Origin: Motilimonas eburnea
GTDB taxonomy: Bacteria; Pseudomonadota; Gammaproteobacteria; Enterobacterales; CBDFNC01
NCBI RefSeq assembly: GCF_021295345.1
Contig: NZ_JAIMJB010000022.1
Location: forward strand, 1-64,000
Reading direction: 5' to 3'
Length of the DNA stretch: 64,000 nt
Below, in pieces: positions 33,473 through 42,742 of the stretch. Position numbers and translations under genes: made by a program. The notes under the pieces were generated by a model that saw only the letters and a program-made list of their open reading frames with translations, was not told where the DNA came from and ran no database searches. Position 1 is the stretch's first letter. Each line of letters opens with the position of its first letter.

Positions 33473-36400
33473 ATGAATCTGACCATAGGTAAGAAGATCG
33501 CCGCTGCTTTTGGTTCAATTTTGGCCATGGTAGTGGTGATGGGGGGCGTAATCTATTACTTAAACTCCAATATATACTCGGCCTCGCGCTATATTCAGAC
33601 GGATGATGTGCCCGGCGCGATACTTTATTTGCAGTTATTGGATGAAATGGGCGACATGGATCGTAATGTTGCTGAATATATGAATGGGGAAGAACGGCGA
33701 AGAGATGGTTTTAAGTATAATTTTCATGAGTTTACTGGTTTTTTGGCAGAGCTAAAGCCGCTCGAAAGTGACACCGAAGAAAATAGAAATCAAATGGCGA
33801 CGGTTGAGCGGCTTATCAACCAGTATGTGAAAGAGGTTAACCAGCAAGTCTTTGAAAAATATCAACCAGAGAATGAAAGGTGGGCTATTCAGACGGTCGA
33901 AGAGCTACAGCGTAAGCAAGGCTCACAATTAGAGCAATTATTGGATTCACTGAAAGAGCAGGAAATAGCAGAAGCCTTGCAAAGTACCAGCATAGAGCAA
34001 ACGGTACAGGATGATTTACCGGGGGTTAGGTATTACCTTGAATTGATTGATGCGGCAGGCGATATGTTAGCTGCATTACATGACTATGTGGCAGGTGAGT
34101 CAGGTAAAGAAAGTGATTTTGCATCATATGCAAAAGATTTTACTCATTACTTTGACTTGCTTGAACCCTTAGAGCAAAGACCTGCAGAGATCAGAGAGCT
34201 GGTCACGATCAATGGCTATTATACCGATATCGTAAACACTGCAGAAAAAGTGTTTGCGCAATATCGCCCAGAAAACAAAAAGCATGCGCTAGTGGTTTTA
34301 GACGAGCTTGAATCCACTATTCTCAATGAGTTAGAGGCCTTGATAGATCGCTCCGCATTAGAAGAACAGGCTGATGCAAACCTAGCTTTAGATACCTTAG
34401 CGAACACCCTTTCACAGGTTAATTTCACTATTATCTCCTTAACCATGGCGGTGTTGATTTTTGGTGTGGCCATTAGTTATTGGATCACGAGTAGCATTTT
34501 ACGTTCGGTGGGTGGTGAGCCGAGAGTGATAGAGGGGTTAGCTAATGAAGTGGCTGCCGGCAACGTGGATATGGCGTTCGATGATGAAGGCAAAGTCTCT
34601 TATGGTATTTATGATGCTCTGAAAAAAATGATCATGGCGCTAAAAATAAAAATTAACGCGACCGAAAAAATAGCCGAAGGGGATTTAAACGCAGAGATCC
34701 AATTGGCTTCTGACAAAGACAAGTTGGGTGTGGCACTCAACAAGATGCAACTCAATTTTAAAGGCATGGTGGAAAAAGCTAATGCTTTTGCCATGGGGGA
34801 TTATGCCAGTCAAATTACCCCGCGCTCTAAACAAGATGAGCTAGGTATCGCGCTATCCCACATGATGCAGCAAGTGACAGATCGCAATGAACAAGTAGAA
34901 GCGCAAAACTGGCTCAAAAGCCAAGTGGTAAAAATAGGCTCGCTTGCTCAAGGTGCGAATGATGTGGTGGCGTTGGCGCAAGCTGTCATCGCGGAATTAG
35001 CCACCATTCTTCAAGCTGGTCATGGCGTGTTTTATCTGCGTGATGAAAATGCTAAAGAGCAAGACGAGTACCGTTTGTTAGCAAGTTATGCCTATGTGGA
35101 GCGCAAGAATGTTGCTAATCGGTTTATGTTAGGGGAAGGAATTGTTGGTCAATGTGCTCTAGAAAGGAACACCATCATATTGACCAATGTACCTGATGAC
35201 TACATCAAGGTCAGCTCTGGCTTAGGTCAGGAAAAGCCAAACACCATCATTGCTTTGCCTGTTGTATTTGAAGATAAGTGCCTTGGTGTGATTGAGTTGG
35301 CGAGTTTCAGCCGATTTAGCGAGCTCCAGCTTGAGTTTTTGCATCAAACCATGATCAATCTCGGTGTGACCATAAACAGTTTAATGGGACGTAAACGCAT
35401 TGTTGAGCTATTGCAGCAATCACAAAGTCAAACCGAAGAATTACAAAGTCAGACCGAAGAGCTGCAAAGTCAATCTGAAGAGCTGAGAGCCACCAATGAA
35501 GAGCTCGAACAAAAAGCGCAATTGCTCAATCAGCAGTCCAGTGAGCTAAAAGGTGCCAATGCCGATTTAGAGCAAAAAACCCAAGCGCTGGAAGTTAAAC
35601 AGCGTGATATTGAAATTAAAAATCAGCAAATTGAAGAAAAAGCGAAGGAGCTGGCAACGGCCAGCAAATATAAGTCTGAATTTTTGGCGAACATGTCCCA
35701 TGAATTGAGAACGCCACTGAATAGCTTGCTGTTATTGGCTAAAGGTTTAGCGAAAAATAAACACGGCAATTTAACGCCGGTTCAAGTCGAAGATGCGAAG
35801 GTCATTTTTGATGGTGGCAACAGCTTATTAACTCTGATTAATGACATTATGGACTTGTCTAAGGTCGAAGCCGGTAAGTTGACCATACACAGCGAAGAAA
35901 TCATGCTCTCGCATCTGACCAGCAACTTGGAAAGAATGTTTAAGCCTGTCGCTCAAGAGCGAAACTTGGCTTTTGTGATAGACATTGAATCTGGCTTACC
36001 CACTAGATTTTGTAGTGACAACCTTAGGGTTGAGCAGATTTTGCGAAATCTGTTATCCAATGCAATGAAGTTTACTCCTCATGGAGAAGTGAAGCTGTCG
36101 ATTCATCGGGCGGATGCAAATACTCACTTTTTACACAGTGACATGAAGGTGGAAGACTGCATCGCGTTTTCGGTTATTGATACTGGGATCGGCATTCCAG
36201 AGGCGAAACAAAACGCCATTTTTGAAGCTTTCCAGCAAGAAGATGGCACCACCAGTCGTAAGTACGGTGGCACAGGGCTTGGGCTAACCATAGCTCGCGA
36301 ATTGAGCCGGTTGCTGGGAGGCGAAATTCACCTGAAAAGTGAACAAGGCAACGGCAGTACTTTTACCTTGTATTTACCTGCATTAACTACGCCGATACCA

Positions 36401-37678
36401 GCAGAACAGAGTGCATCATTAGCGGCGGCTACGCCCGAGAGTCCAAGTTCGACTTCCCAATGGTTTAGCGATGATAGGCATATCATTACTGCTGATGATA
36501 AGTGTTTACTGATTGTTGAAAATGACAATGAGCTAATCATGAGTATTCAAGCCACTGCAAACCAAAACCAGTACAAATGTATTATTACTCATAGTGCCCT
36601 AAGCGTGCTGCAACTGGCGATTGAGTATCAACCCGTAGGCATCATTTTAGATGCCGATTTAGAGGAGCTGAACGCACGGCAGGTCATTAGCCAGCTTAAA
36701 ACGAATCCCCAATCGCGCCACATCCCAGTGCAAGTGATCGCCAGTCAAGATAAAGACAAATTATCCTTATTGGCCATCGGCGCCATTGGTTTTGATAGCA
36801 AGCCGGTCTCTAATGATCAGTTAGTTGCCATGTTTGCCCACATGGCCAGAGTGAGTGGATCTAGTATGAGGAATGTGTTGCTGATTGAAGATGATAAAAG
36901 TAACCAAAAAGCCACGGCGCAATTGCTAGAAAGTGAAAACTTGAAGATAGATACGGCTAGCACAGGGGGGGATGGCCTAAAACGGATGCAACAAAACCAG
37001 TATGATGCGGTGATCTTAGACCTTGGCCTACCGGATATGTCCGGCTTTGAGCTATTAAATCAATTGGGCGAAAGTGGCAGCGGCAATATTACCCCCATTA
37101 TCATCTATACCGGAAGAGAGATTAGTAAAGAAGAGCAAAAGCAACTGGATCAGTATTCTTCTTCGATTGTGCTAAAAGGAGCCGATTCGGCTGAAAGACT
37201 GGAAGATGATCTGAAGCTGTTCTTGCACCAAGCAGAAACCGACAAGGAAGCGGAAATTAGCTTGCTCCACAATGAGGCTGAGTTACTAGAAGGGCGCAAG
37301 GTGCTACTGGTTGATGACGATATGCGTAACAGTTATGCCTTATCGAAAATGCTGATCGAGATTGGCGTCAATGTAGAGCTTGCCGAAAACGGTCAAGAAG
37401 CCATTAACCTGTTAGAGCAAGTTACAGATTTTGAATTGATATTAATGGATACCATGATGCCGGTGATGGATGGCAATAAAGCCACCGAATTGATCCGGCA
37501 GATGGAGCATTATAAAAAAGTGCCTATCATAGCCCTAACCGCGAAAACCATGCCAGAAGACAAAGAAAAGTCACTTGCATCTGGAGCGTCGGAATACTTA
37601 ACCAAGCCGGTGGACTTCGATAACTTGGTTTCTATTATGCGGATCTGGTTATATGACAAGGCTCACGGCGGCCACTAA
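33473..37678 (+). CDS. Large membrane hybrid histidine kinase with three receivers
   Basis: A 1401-residue sensor. Order: membrane helix (about 10-32); extracytoplasmic region (33-310) made of two similar modules, each with DD-(V/L)PG near its start and F-x-KY/QY-(Q/R)PEN near its end; second membrane helix (315-345); HAMP region; GAF domain (about 500-640); Gln/Glu-rich coiled coil (645-730) with repeated QSQTEEL; HisKA with His743 in NMSHELRTPLNS; HATPase (FSVIDTGIGIPE, GGTGLGLTIA); then receivers with Asp1060 or 1062, Asp1183 (LDLGLPDMSG) and Asp1326 (MDTMMPVMDG). The first receiver lacks the usual paired acidic residues and may be inactive. It closes the cheR-cheB-kinase operon, about 80 bp after the previous gene. 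Ligand unknown. Confidence 0.88.
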   Translation: MNLTIGKKIAAAFGSILAMVVVMGGVIYYLNSNIYSASRYIQTDDVPGAILYLQLLDEMGDMDRNVAEYMNGEERRRDGFKYNFHEFTGFLAELKPLESDTEENRNQMATVERLINQYVKEVNQQVFEKYQPENERWAIQTVEELQRKQGSQLEQLLDSLKEQEIAEALQSTSIEQTVQDDLPGVRYYLELIDAAGDMLAALHDYVAGESGKESDFASYAKDFTHYFDLLEPLEQRPAEIRELVTINGYYTDIVNTAEKVFAQYRPENKKHALVVLDELESTILNELEALIDRSALEEQADANLALDTLANTLSQVNFTIISLTMAVLIFGVAISYWITSSILRSVGGEPRVIEGLANEVAAGNVDMAFDDEGKVSYGIYDALKKMIMALKIKINATEKIAEGDLNAEIQLASDKDKLGVALNKMQLNFKGMVEKANAFAMGDYASQITPRSKQDELGIALSHMMQQVTDRNEQVEAQNWLKSQVVKIGSLAQGANDVVALAQAVIAELATILQAGHGVFYLRDENAKEQDEYRLLASYAYVERKNVANRFMLGEGIVGQCALERNTIILTNVPDDYIKVSSGLGQEKPNTIIALPVVFEDKCLGVIELASFSRFSELQLEFLHQTMINLGVTINSLMGRKRIVELLQQSQSQTEELQSQTEELQSQSEELRATNEELEQKAQLLNQQSSELKGANADLEQKTQALEVKQRDIEIKNQQIEEKAKELATASKYKSEFLANMSHELRTPLNSLLLLAKGLAKNKHGNLTPVQVEDAKVIFDGGNSLLTLINDIMDLSKVEAGKLTIHSEEIMLSHLTSNLERMFKPVAQERNLAFVIDIESGLPTRFCSDNLRVEQILRNLLSNAMKFTPHGEVKLSIHRADANTHFLHSDMKVEDCIAFSVIDTGIGIPEAKQNAIFEAFQQEDGTTSRKYGGTGLGLTIARELSRLLGGEIHLKSEQGNGSTFTLYLPALTTPIPAEQSASLAAATPESPSSTSQWFSDDRHIITADDKCLLIVENDNELIMSIQATANQNQYKCIITHSALSVLQLAIEYQPVGIILDADLEELNARQVISQLKTNPQSRHIPVQVIASQDKDKLSLLAIGAIGFDSKPVSNDQLVAMFAHMARVSGSSMRNVLLIEDDKSNQKATAQLLESENLKIDTASTGGDGLKRMQQNQYDAVILDLGLPDMSGFELLNQLGESGSGNITPIIIYTGREISKEEQKQLDQYSSSIVLKGADSAERLEDDLKLFLHQAETDKEAEISLLHNEAELLEGRKVLLVDDDMRNSYALSKMLIEIGVNVELAENGQEAINLLEQVTDFELILMDTMMPVMDGNKATELIRQMEHYKKVPIIALTAKTMPEDKEKSLASGASEYLTKPVDFDNLVSIMRIWLYDKAHGGH

Positions 37679-37692
37679 TTCTAGCCATTCAG

Positions 37693-37721
37693 GCGCACTC
37701 TGCCAGTCACTGCAGGTGCGC
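37693..37721. terminator. Hairpin in a convergent gap, possible bidirectional terminator
   Basis: GCGCAC pairs with GTGCGC, and inside it CTGC pairs with GCAG, between the hybrid-kinase stop and the azlD stop. There is no long T run on either strand, so the terminator call rests on position and stem strength only. Confidence 0.4.
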
Positions 37722-37727
37722 GTTGTA

Positions 37728-38051
37728 TTAGATAAGGTGATGATACACCATAAAAAAGGCCAAGCCTAAGGCGATGGTTAATAGCAGATTGCGAGTGACA
37801 AGGGCGATCACAAACGCCACCACACCGGCAACCAGGTAACTATTTTGCCAACTAATATCTACGCTGCCTTGGGGTAAGACTAAGCTAGGCAGTATGATCG
37901 CCGTTAATACTGTCGGGGGGACATAGGCTAATGCCCGCTGCAGCGGCTTGGGTAGCTGCATCTTACCGGCCACGGCAAACATGATAAAACGGATAGCAAA
38001 GGTCACGGCAAACATGCCAAGGATAAGAATAAGTTCTTGGTTAGACATCAT
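37728..38051 (-). CDS. azlD: AzlD-type branched-chain amino acid exporter subunit
   Basis: Small inner-membrane subunit (107 residues) of the AzlCD exporter, which secretes branched-chain amino acids and their analogues. Four hydrophobic helices are evident, with FAIRFIMFAV and PKPLQRALAYVPPTVLTAI, the conserved AzlD signature. Its ATG overlaps the azlC stop as ATGA. Last gene of a MarR-GNAT/azlC/azlD operon. Confidence 0.87.
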   Translation of the reverse strand: MMSNQELILILGMFAVTFAIRFIMFAVAGKMQLPKPLQRALAYVPPTVLTAIILPSLVLPQGSVDISWQNSYLVAGVVAFVIALVTRNLLLTIALGLAFFMVYHHLI

Positions 38052-38782
38052 GCTTTCACCTCGCCTTGGGCGCTAGGATAACGCCGTGATAGCCAATAAC
38101 CAACACCGATACCTGCGAGCGCCGCGATGATTAACCCCATTTTATTGGGCAAGTGTGCACACGCGAGTGACATACCCGCCGCCACGACCACGGCGCCTAT
38201 CATGGCGCGGCTGTTTAAATAAGGCACGACCATGCCAATAAAAGTGACCGACATGGCGAAGTCGAGCCCCCATTGTTCCACGTTGGGAATGGCATTACCT
38301 AATATCAGCCCTATGATGGTACACAGTACCCAATTGCCGTACATGGCGGTCATAGAGCCAAAATAAAACCAGTGTGCTTTGTTGATATCTTGCTGCTGAT
38401 AGCGGCGGCTGACGGCGGCAAAGGTTTCATCGGTCAGACCAAAGGCCATCAGGGCGCGCATCACTAAAGGTAAGTGTTTTACCTGCTCGACCATGGCAGT
38501 GGCATAAAGTAGGTGGCGCAGATTCACCACTAAGGTGGTGAAAATAATCACGCTTGGGCTGGCACCTGCGGCGAGCAAGCCTAAGGCAATAAATTGGGCC
38601 GCACCTGCATAGACAAACAAGGACATCGCCAGCGTGGCGGCAATGGAAAGGCCACTGCTTGGTGCTAAGGTGCCAAATAAGATGCCAAAGGGTATGGCTC
38701 CCAAGATCAGCGGTAGGGTAGCGATCACGCCGGCACTGAATTCCTTGCTGGTGGGCGACTGGGTCATCGAGATGGCGGTCAT
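38048..38782 (-). CDS. azlC: AzlC-type branched-chain amino acid exporter
   Basis: Large exporter subunit, 244 residues, about seven or eight membrane helices. The family motifs PLILGAIPFGILFG, YAGAAQFIALGLLAAGAS and NLRHLLYA are all present, with FGLTDETFA in the middle. I start at the Met preceded by AGGAG (eight bases); the longer frame from 38860 would overlap the regulator gene by 80 nt with no ribosome site. The chosen ATG overlaps the MarR-GNAT stop as ATGA, showing coupled translation. Confidence 0.88.
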   Translation of the reverse strand: MTAISMTQSPTSKEFSAGVIATLPLILGAIPFGILFGTLAPSSGLSIAATLAMSLFVYAGAAQFIALGLLAAGASPSVIIFTTLVVNLRHLLYATAMVEQVKHLPLVMRALMAFGLTDETFAAVSRRYQQQDINKAHWFYFGSMTAMYGNWVLCTIIGLILGNAIPNVEQWGLDFAMSVTFIGMVVPYLNSRAMIGAVVVAAGMSLACAHLPNKMGLIIAALAGIGVGYWLSRRYPSAQGEVKA

Positions 38783-39741
38783 GTTATCGCTCCTAGATCT
38801 AAGGTCATATAGCGGTCTGCTCTTGGGTAACGGGATTGGCCCTCGGGGTGGGGCCGACATTGGAAGCCCAAGTGTTGATATAAGGTCATGGCGTTGGCTA
38901 AGCCGCTATTGGTCTCTAAATACAGCCCGGCTTTGTTGAGTTGCTTGGCTTTATTAATGGCTTTGAGCATTAATTGGCGGCCAATGCCGCGACCTTGGAA
39001 TTCAGGCTCAACCGCCATCTTTGATACTTCCATCTGCTGGCCCGCTTCTTTTAACGCCAAGGTGCCCACCACTTGAGAGCCAATGCGCGCAAAAAAGATA
39101 TAGCCGCCTGTCGCTAGGTAGTATTGCTCAGGTGAAAACAGGGCTTGTTGGTCAATGTCGGTGAGCTCGCCATTAAAATACTGCTCAAGCCACGCTAGAT
39201 TCAAGCGAGTAAAATCTGCCTTGTATTGACTTTGCCATTGCTCCAACACTAATTCCTTGGGGGTGGATTGCAGCTCCCCCAACACCCGCTGAGTCAGGCT
39301 TAGCTGCTGCAAGTGGTGTTCAAATTCTTCAATGGCGGCGAGCAGAGGGTGTTGCTGCTGCGCCATTATCTGCTCTACATGCCACTGAATTTGCTGCCAA
39401 ATGGGCTCTGCTTGTTGGCTGATGGCGGTGGCTTTGTCGGTGAAAGCCAATACCGATACCCGTTGATCATCTGGGCTGGATTGTTTACTAAGCAAGCCAG
39501 CTTGGATCATTTTTTTGGTTATCTTGCTGATAGCGGGATGACTGACTGCTAAGCGTGTTGCGGCTTGAGTGACGCTGACGGGGCCCTGTTTAGCTATCAG
39601 CATAAATAATGGGAAAAAGCTTGGGTGTAGGTCAATGCCTTGCTGTTGATAGATGGCTTCCACTTGTTGCATTAACAAGTCTGATAAACGTTTAGTTCGA
39701 CTGCCTAGGGATAAGCTACCTAAGGTTTTTAAATAATCCAT
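38779..39741 (-). CDS. MarR-GNAT fusion regulator
   Basis: A 320-residue fusion. The N-terminal MarR-type winged helix (about 1-145) has VSVTQAATRLAVSHPAISKITK as recognition region (here split: SVTQAATRL, SHPAISKIT) and DDQRVSVLAFT in the wing. The C-terminal GNAT acetyltransferase (about 165-318) has VSKMAVEPEFQGRGIGRQLM, the acetyl-CoA loop (Q/RGxGxG/A), and LYQHLGFQ. Such fusions act as autorepressors whose acetylase domain may inactivate the inducer. Stop/start overlap with azlC suggests the exported substrate and the sensed one are linked. A 24-bp inverted repeat just upstream is a good operator candidate. Confidence 0.86.
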   Translation of the reverse strand: MDYLKTLGSLSLGSRTKRLSDLLMQQVEAIYQQQGIDLHPSFFPLFMLIAKQGPVSVTQAATRLAVSHPAISKITKKMIQAGLLSKQSSPDDQRVSVLAFTDKATAISQQAEPIWQQIQWHVEQIMAQQQHPLLAAIEEFEHHLQQLSLTQRVLGELQSTPKELVLEQWQSQYKADFTRLNLAWLEQYFNGELTDIDQQALFSPEQYYLATGGYIFFARIGSQVVGTLALKEAGQQMEVSKMAVEPEFQGRGIGRQLMLKAINKAKQLNKAGLYLETNSGLANAMTLYQHLGFQCRPHPEGQSRYPRADRYMTLDLGAIT

Positions 39742-39754
39742 TATTTCCGTTTTT

Positions 39755-39778
39755 ATTTACGTAACTGGTTACGCAAAT
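39755..39778. promoter_or_regulatory. Operator for the MarR-GNAT regulator
   Basis: ATTTACGTAAC-TG-GTTACGCAAAT is an inverted repeat with one mismatch per half, 14 bp before the regulator start. The symmetric core CGTAAC-TG-GTTACG is the expected size for a MarR dimer. Autoregulation of the regulator-azlC-azlD operon is inferred. Confidence 0.65.
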
Positions 39779-39960
39779 CCTATTGGCTTTTACTAAATGA
39801 GTCAACACCCGTGACGAATTATGAAAAAAGTCTCGATATTAGAGTGGTTTAATCTATTTCTCTGGGGTTGCTTTGAAATTCCAGACTAAACTTATTAAAA
39901 GAGTAACAGATAACCTTATTAGCCCCTTTGGAAAAGGTTTGCTGTCGCAAGGAGTCGCCT

Positions 39961-41391
39961 ATGTCAGATCCAGCTAATCAAGTACCCGCATTGCTGTGTG
40001 TAGACGAGGCCGGCGAAGCATTCCTTGAGGACAACAATAAGCCGACCATTTTGTGTTTGGGCGAGCCGCAGCAGATATATTCAGCGCGCTTTCGCGTGCA
40101 AGTGGTGGTGAATATGGCGGCGTTTTATGATGCTCTTGGCGAGCTCTCGCTGGTGGCTATTTTGCTCTGTCAACATGGCGCAGATGAAGCGCTCCCTGTG
40201 ATCCGTCAGCATTCCAATTCGGCACTTAAATTGGTTTTTTCCAACTTGCCGTGCCGCTTTCCTTTGGATGGTCGCTTACCCGATGAAGCCGCCTTGATTG
40301 CAGCTTTAACCGCATGGCAGCAGGCGTATCAAAGTTTCCCTGAGCTGGAAAAAATGCAAAACCCACAAGATCATTTACTGGCTTATTTGGCCTTGCGTGG
40401 TGAGCAATTATTACAGCCTGAGCGAGATTTGGCCTCAGCGTTCAGTTATCGCTATCCCCTGATCGAGTTGTTTGACTTAGGCGACAGCCTGTTCTTTTTG
40501 CGCCAAGCCGTGCGTGATGAACTGCTTGCGCCTGTGAGTTTAATCGACCGCGTTCGCCAGTGTACTCATTGCAGTCATAACACGCTGAACTATATAGATT
40601 TGTGTCCGCAGTGCAGCAGTATTGATATTAAACAGCAGTCGGCGATACATTGTTTTACTTGCGGCCATGTGGGTGAGCAACAAACCTTTATGGAGGGTGG
40701 ACGCTTGGTTTGCCCTAATTGTTCAACTGCCTTACGCCATATTGGTACAGATTATGATCGGCCTTTAGAGAATATGGAATGTAACCATTGCGGGGCCTTT
40801 TTCATTGAGGCTAAGGTGGTGGCGCGTTGTTTACATTGTGATCATGAAAACGACCCCAGTGATTTAAATATCGCTCAGATCCAATCTTTCAAAATCACGG
40901 ATAAGACCAAGTTCAGATTAAGAGTCGCTTCAGATGAGCGCTTTAGTTTGGATTTAGGTGAACAAGTATCTCGCGATTACTTACATTGGTTAGTGGATTG
41001 GCAAGTGGGCCTGAGTCGACGCCATCAAATTGAGTTTGCCTTATTATGCTTAAGCTTCAATCGTGTAGAGCAAGCGGTTGAGCAATTAGGTGCCGCTCAG
41101 GTGTATCGCATAATCAGCCAATTAGGTGCGCAAATCAAAGACAGCTTACGGGTAACGGATGTGATCTGTCAGTACCAAGACCACAGTTACCTCCTTTTGT
41201 TACCTAATCTACCTTTTGATCATTTGACGGTGGTGCAGCAAAAAATGCAGCAGCTGTCTTCTTTAGTGCAAGGTACGGATGCGTTAGCCATGGCCGTGTC
41301 ATCGTTCCATGCGCCAACCGAGCTGCAAGAGGGGGATAATGCCGACTTTTTGTTGACGCGGCTATTGTCTGAGGTATCCGGTGATGCTTGA
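39961..41391 (+). CDS. TackOD1 zinc-ribbon protein with degenerate GGDEF-like domain
   Basis: A 476-residue cytoplasmic protein. N-terminal region (1-190) has no clear family. The centre holds six CxxC pairs in three ribbons: C201/C204 with C215/C218, C231/C234 with C251/C254, C274/C277 with C290/C293; together with flanking sequence this fits the TackOD1 (thaumarchaeal output domain 1) metal-binding region. The C-terminal 140 residues follow a GGDEF fold pattern (LSRRHQIEFALLCLSF, then QLGAQIKDSLRVTDV) but the GGDEF motif itself reads YQDHS, so no cyclase activity is expected. AAGGAG precedes the ATG. It overlaps the glycosyltransferase gene by 8 nt, suggesting control of polysaccharide synthesis. 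Confidence 0.72.
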   Translation: MSDPANQVPALLCVDEAGEAFLEDNNKPTILCLGEPQQIYSARFRVQVVVNMAAFYDALGELSLVAILLCQHGADEALPVIRQHSNSALKLVFSNLPCRFPLDGRLPDEAALIAALTAWQQAYQSFPELEKMQNPQDHLLAYLALRGEQLLQPERDLASAFSYRYPLIELFDLGDSLFFLRQAVRDELLAPVSLIDRVRQCTHCSHNTLNYIDLCPQCSSIDIKQQSAIHCFTCGHVGEQQTFMEGGRLVCPNCSTALRHIGTDYDRPLENMECNHCGAFFIEAKVVARCLHCDHENDPSDLNIAQIQSFKITDKTKFRLRVASDERFSLDLGEQVSRDYLHWLVDWQVGLSRRHQIEFALLCLSFNRVEQAVEQLGAAQVYRIISQLGAQIKDSLRVTDVICQYQDHSYLLLLPNLPFDHLTVVQQKMQQLSSLVQGTDALAMAVSSFHAPTELQEGDNADFLLTRLLSEVSGDA

Positions 41392-42742
41392 TACCTTCAA
41401 TGCCCTTTGGGGGTTTTTAAGTCAAATTTGGTTAAGCGCGTTCATTGATGGTCAGCGCACGGCTTTTCTGTTACCGGCGTTTATTTTTCTTGAGCTGTCT
41501 TTGTTGTTGGTGGTGGTGTTTGGTGTGCTCAATTGGTATCGCCATCGTCAGGCTTTCTTGCGAGCGCCCAGCACTTATTCGCCAAGGGTTTCGGTGATCA
41601 TTACCTGTTATGGCGAGGGGCGAGACATAGAAAAAACCATTTTGAGTTTTGCCGAGCAAATTTACGCGGGCCACATTGAAATCATTGCGGTGATCGATGG
41701 TGCCAAGCAAAATTTGCACACCTATCAAGCGGCCATGGGATGCCGTCGATGGTTTATTCAAGCCAATCGTAATCAAATTAGGCGCTACCCCAATCGCAGT
41801 TACCGCGTATTACCAAAATGGCAGCGCGGTGGGCGCGTTTCGACGTTAAATGCGGGACTGCATGTGAGTCGGGGTGACATCATCATGAATGCAGATGGCG
41901 ATACCTCGTTTGATAACCAAACTGTGGCCTTAATGGTGAAGCACTTTCAGGATCCCAATGTGCCTGCTGTGGCAGGAGCATTAAAGGTACGCAATCAAGG
42001 GGAGAGCTGGGTAACACGGCTGCAAACCTTAGAATACATGATGTCGATTCAATGTGCTAAAACGGGGCTAGCACGTTGGAATATGGTGAATAATATTTCG
42101 GGGGCATTTGGCGCTTTTCGCTGCGACTTTTTGCGAAAAATAGGTGGCTGGAATACCCATACCGCCGAAGATTTAGATTTAACCATGCGGATCAAAGCGT
42201 ATTTTGGTCGCCACCCGCATTTATATATTCCGTTTGAGCCCCATGCCATCGGTTTTACCGATGTACCTGACACCTTTAAGTCTTTTCGCCAGCAGCGTTT
42301 ACGTTGGGACGGTGACTTGCTGTTTTTATACTTGCGTAAGCATAAGCAAAGCTTTCGATTGCGGTTGTTGGGATTAAAAAACTTCCTTTTTACTGTGATT
42401 TACGGGGTGTTGCAGGAAGTGATCCTGCCGTTTTTGATTTTTCTCTTTACCATTTGGTTGTTTGTAATTTATCCCGCGGCTTATGTATGGGGCGTGTTGT
42501 TGTTTGTTTATTTTCTTTATCTAGGCCAAGCCATGCTGTTGCTTGCTCTGTATTACTTCTTGATTTCCGAGCGGCGTGAACAAGAGCTGTGGATTTTTCT
42601 TTGGTCGCCGGTTTATCCCTTGTTTGCCTTCTTTCGCAAGATCTGGTCGATGATAGCGGCGCTTTATGAACTACTGGCTCGCGGTCACGAGGAAACCAGT
42701 ATGGCGCCCTGGTGGGTAATAAAGAGAGGAAATAAGTTCTAA
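41384..42742 (+). CDS. Membrane processive-type GT2 glycosyltransferase
   Basis: A 452-residue inner-membrane family 2 glycosyltransferase of the cellulose/poly-N-acetylglucosamine synthase type. Two N-terminal hydrophobic segments precede the GT-A domain: VIITCYGEGRDIEKT, VIDGAKQN, the DxD region NADGDTSF, TAEDLDLTMR (catalytic base) and QQRLRWDGD, the Q-x-x-R-W motif of processive enzymes. Three or four helices follow (about 325-425). No PilZ domain is attached. Start at ATG 41384; a GTG directly before it is equivalent. The last 15 codons, including the stop, resemble a repeat that recurs three times downstream. Polymer identity cannot be read from the sequence. Confidence 0.85.
   Translation: MLDTFNALWGFLSQIWLSAFIDGQRTAFLLPAFIFLELSLLLVVVFGVLNWYRHRQAFLRAPSTYSPRVSVIITCYGEGRDIEKTILSFAEQIYAGHIEIIAVIDGAKQNLHTYQAAMGCRRWFIQANRNQIRRYPNRSYRVLPKWQRGGRVSTLNAGLHVSRGDIIMNADGDTSFDNQTVALMVKHFQDPNVPAVAGALKVRNQGESWVTRLQTLEYMMSIQCAKTGLARWNMVNNISGAFGAFRCDFLRKIGGWNTHTAEDLDLTMRIKAYFGRHPHLYIPFEPHAIGFTDVPDTFKSFRQQRLRWDGDLLFLYLRKHKQSFRLRLLGLKNFLFTVIYGVLQEVILPFLIFLFTIWLFVIYPAAYVWGVLLFVYFLYLGQAMLLLALYYFLISERREQELWIFLWSPVYPLFAFFRKIWSMIAALYELLARGHEETSMAPWWVIKRGNKF

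Noticed and set aside
39961-41391. Active diguanylate cyclase
   Set aside because: The GGDEF motif is replaced by YQDHS, so catalysis is not expected.
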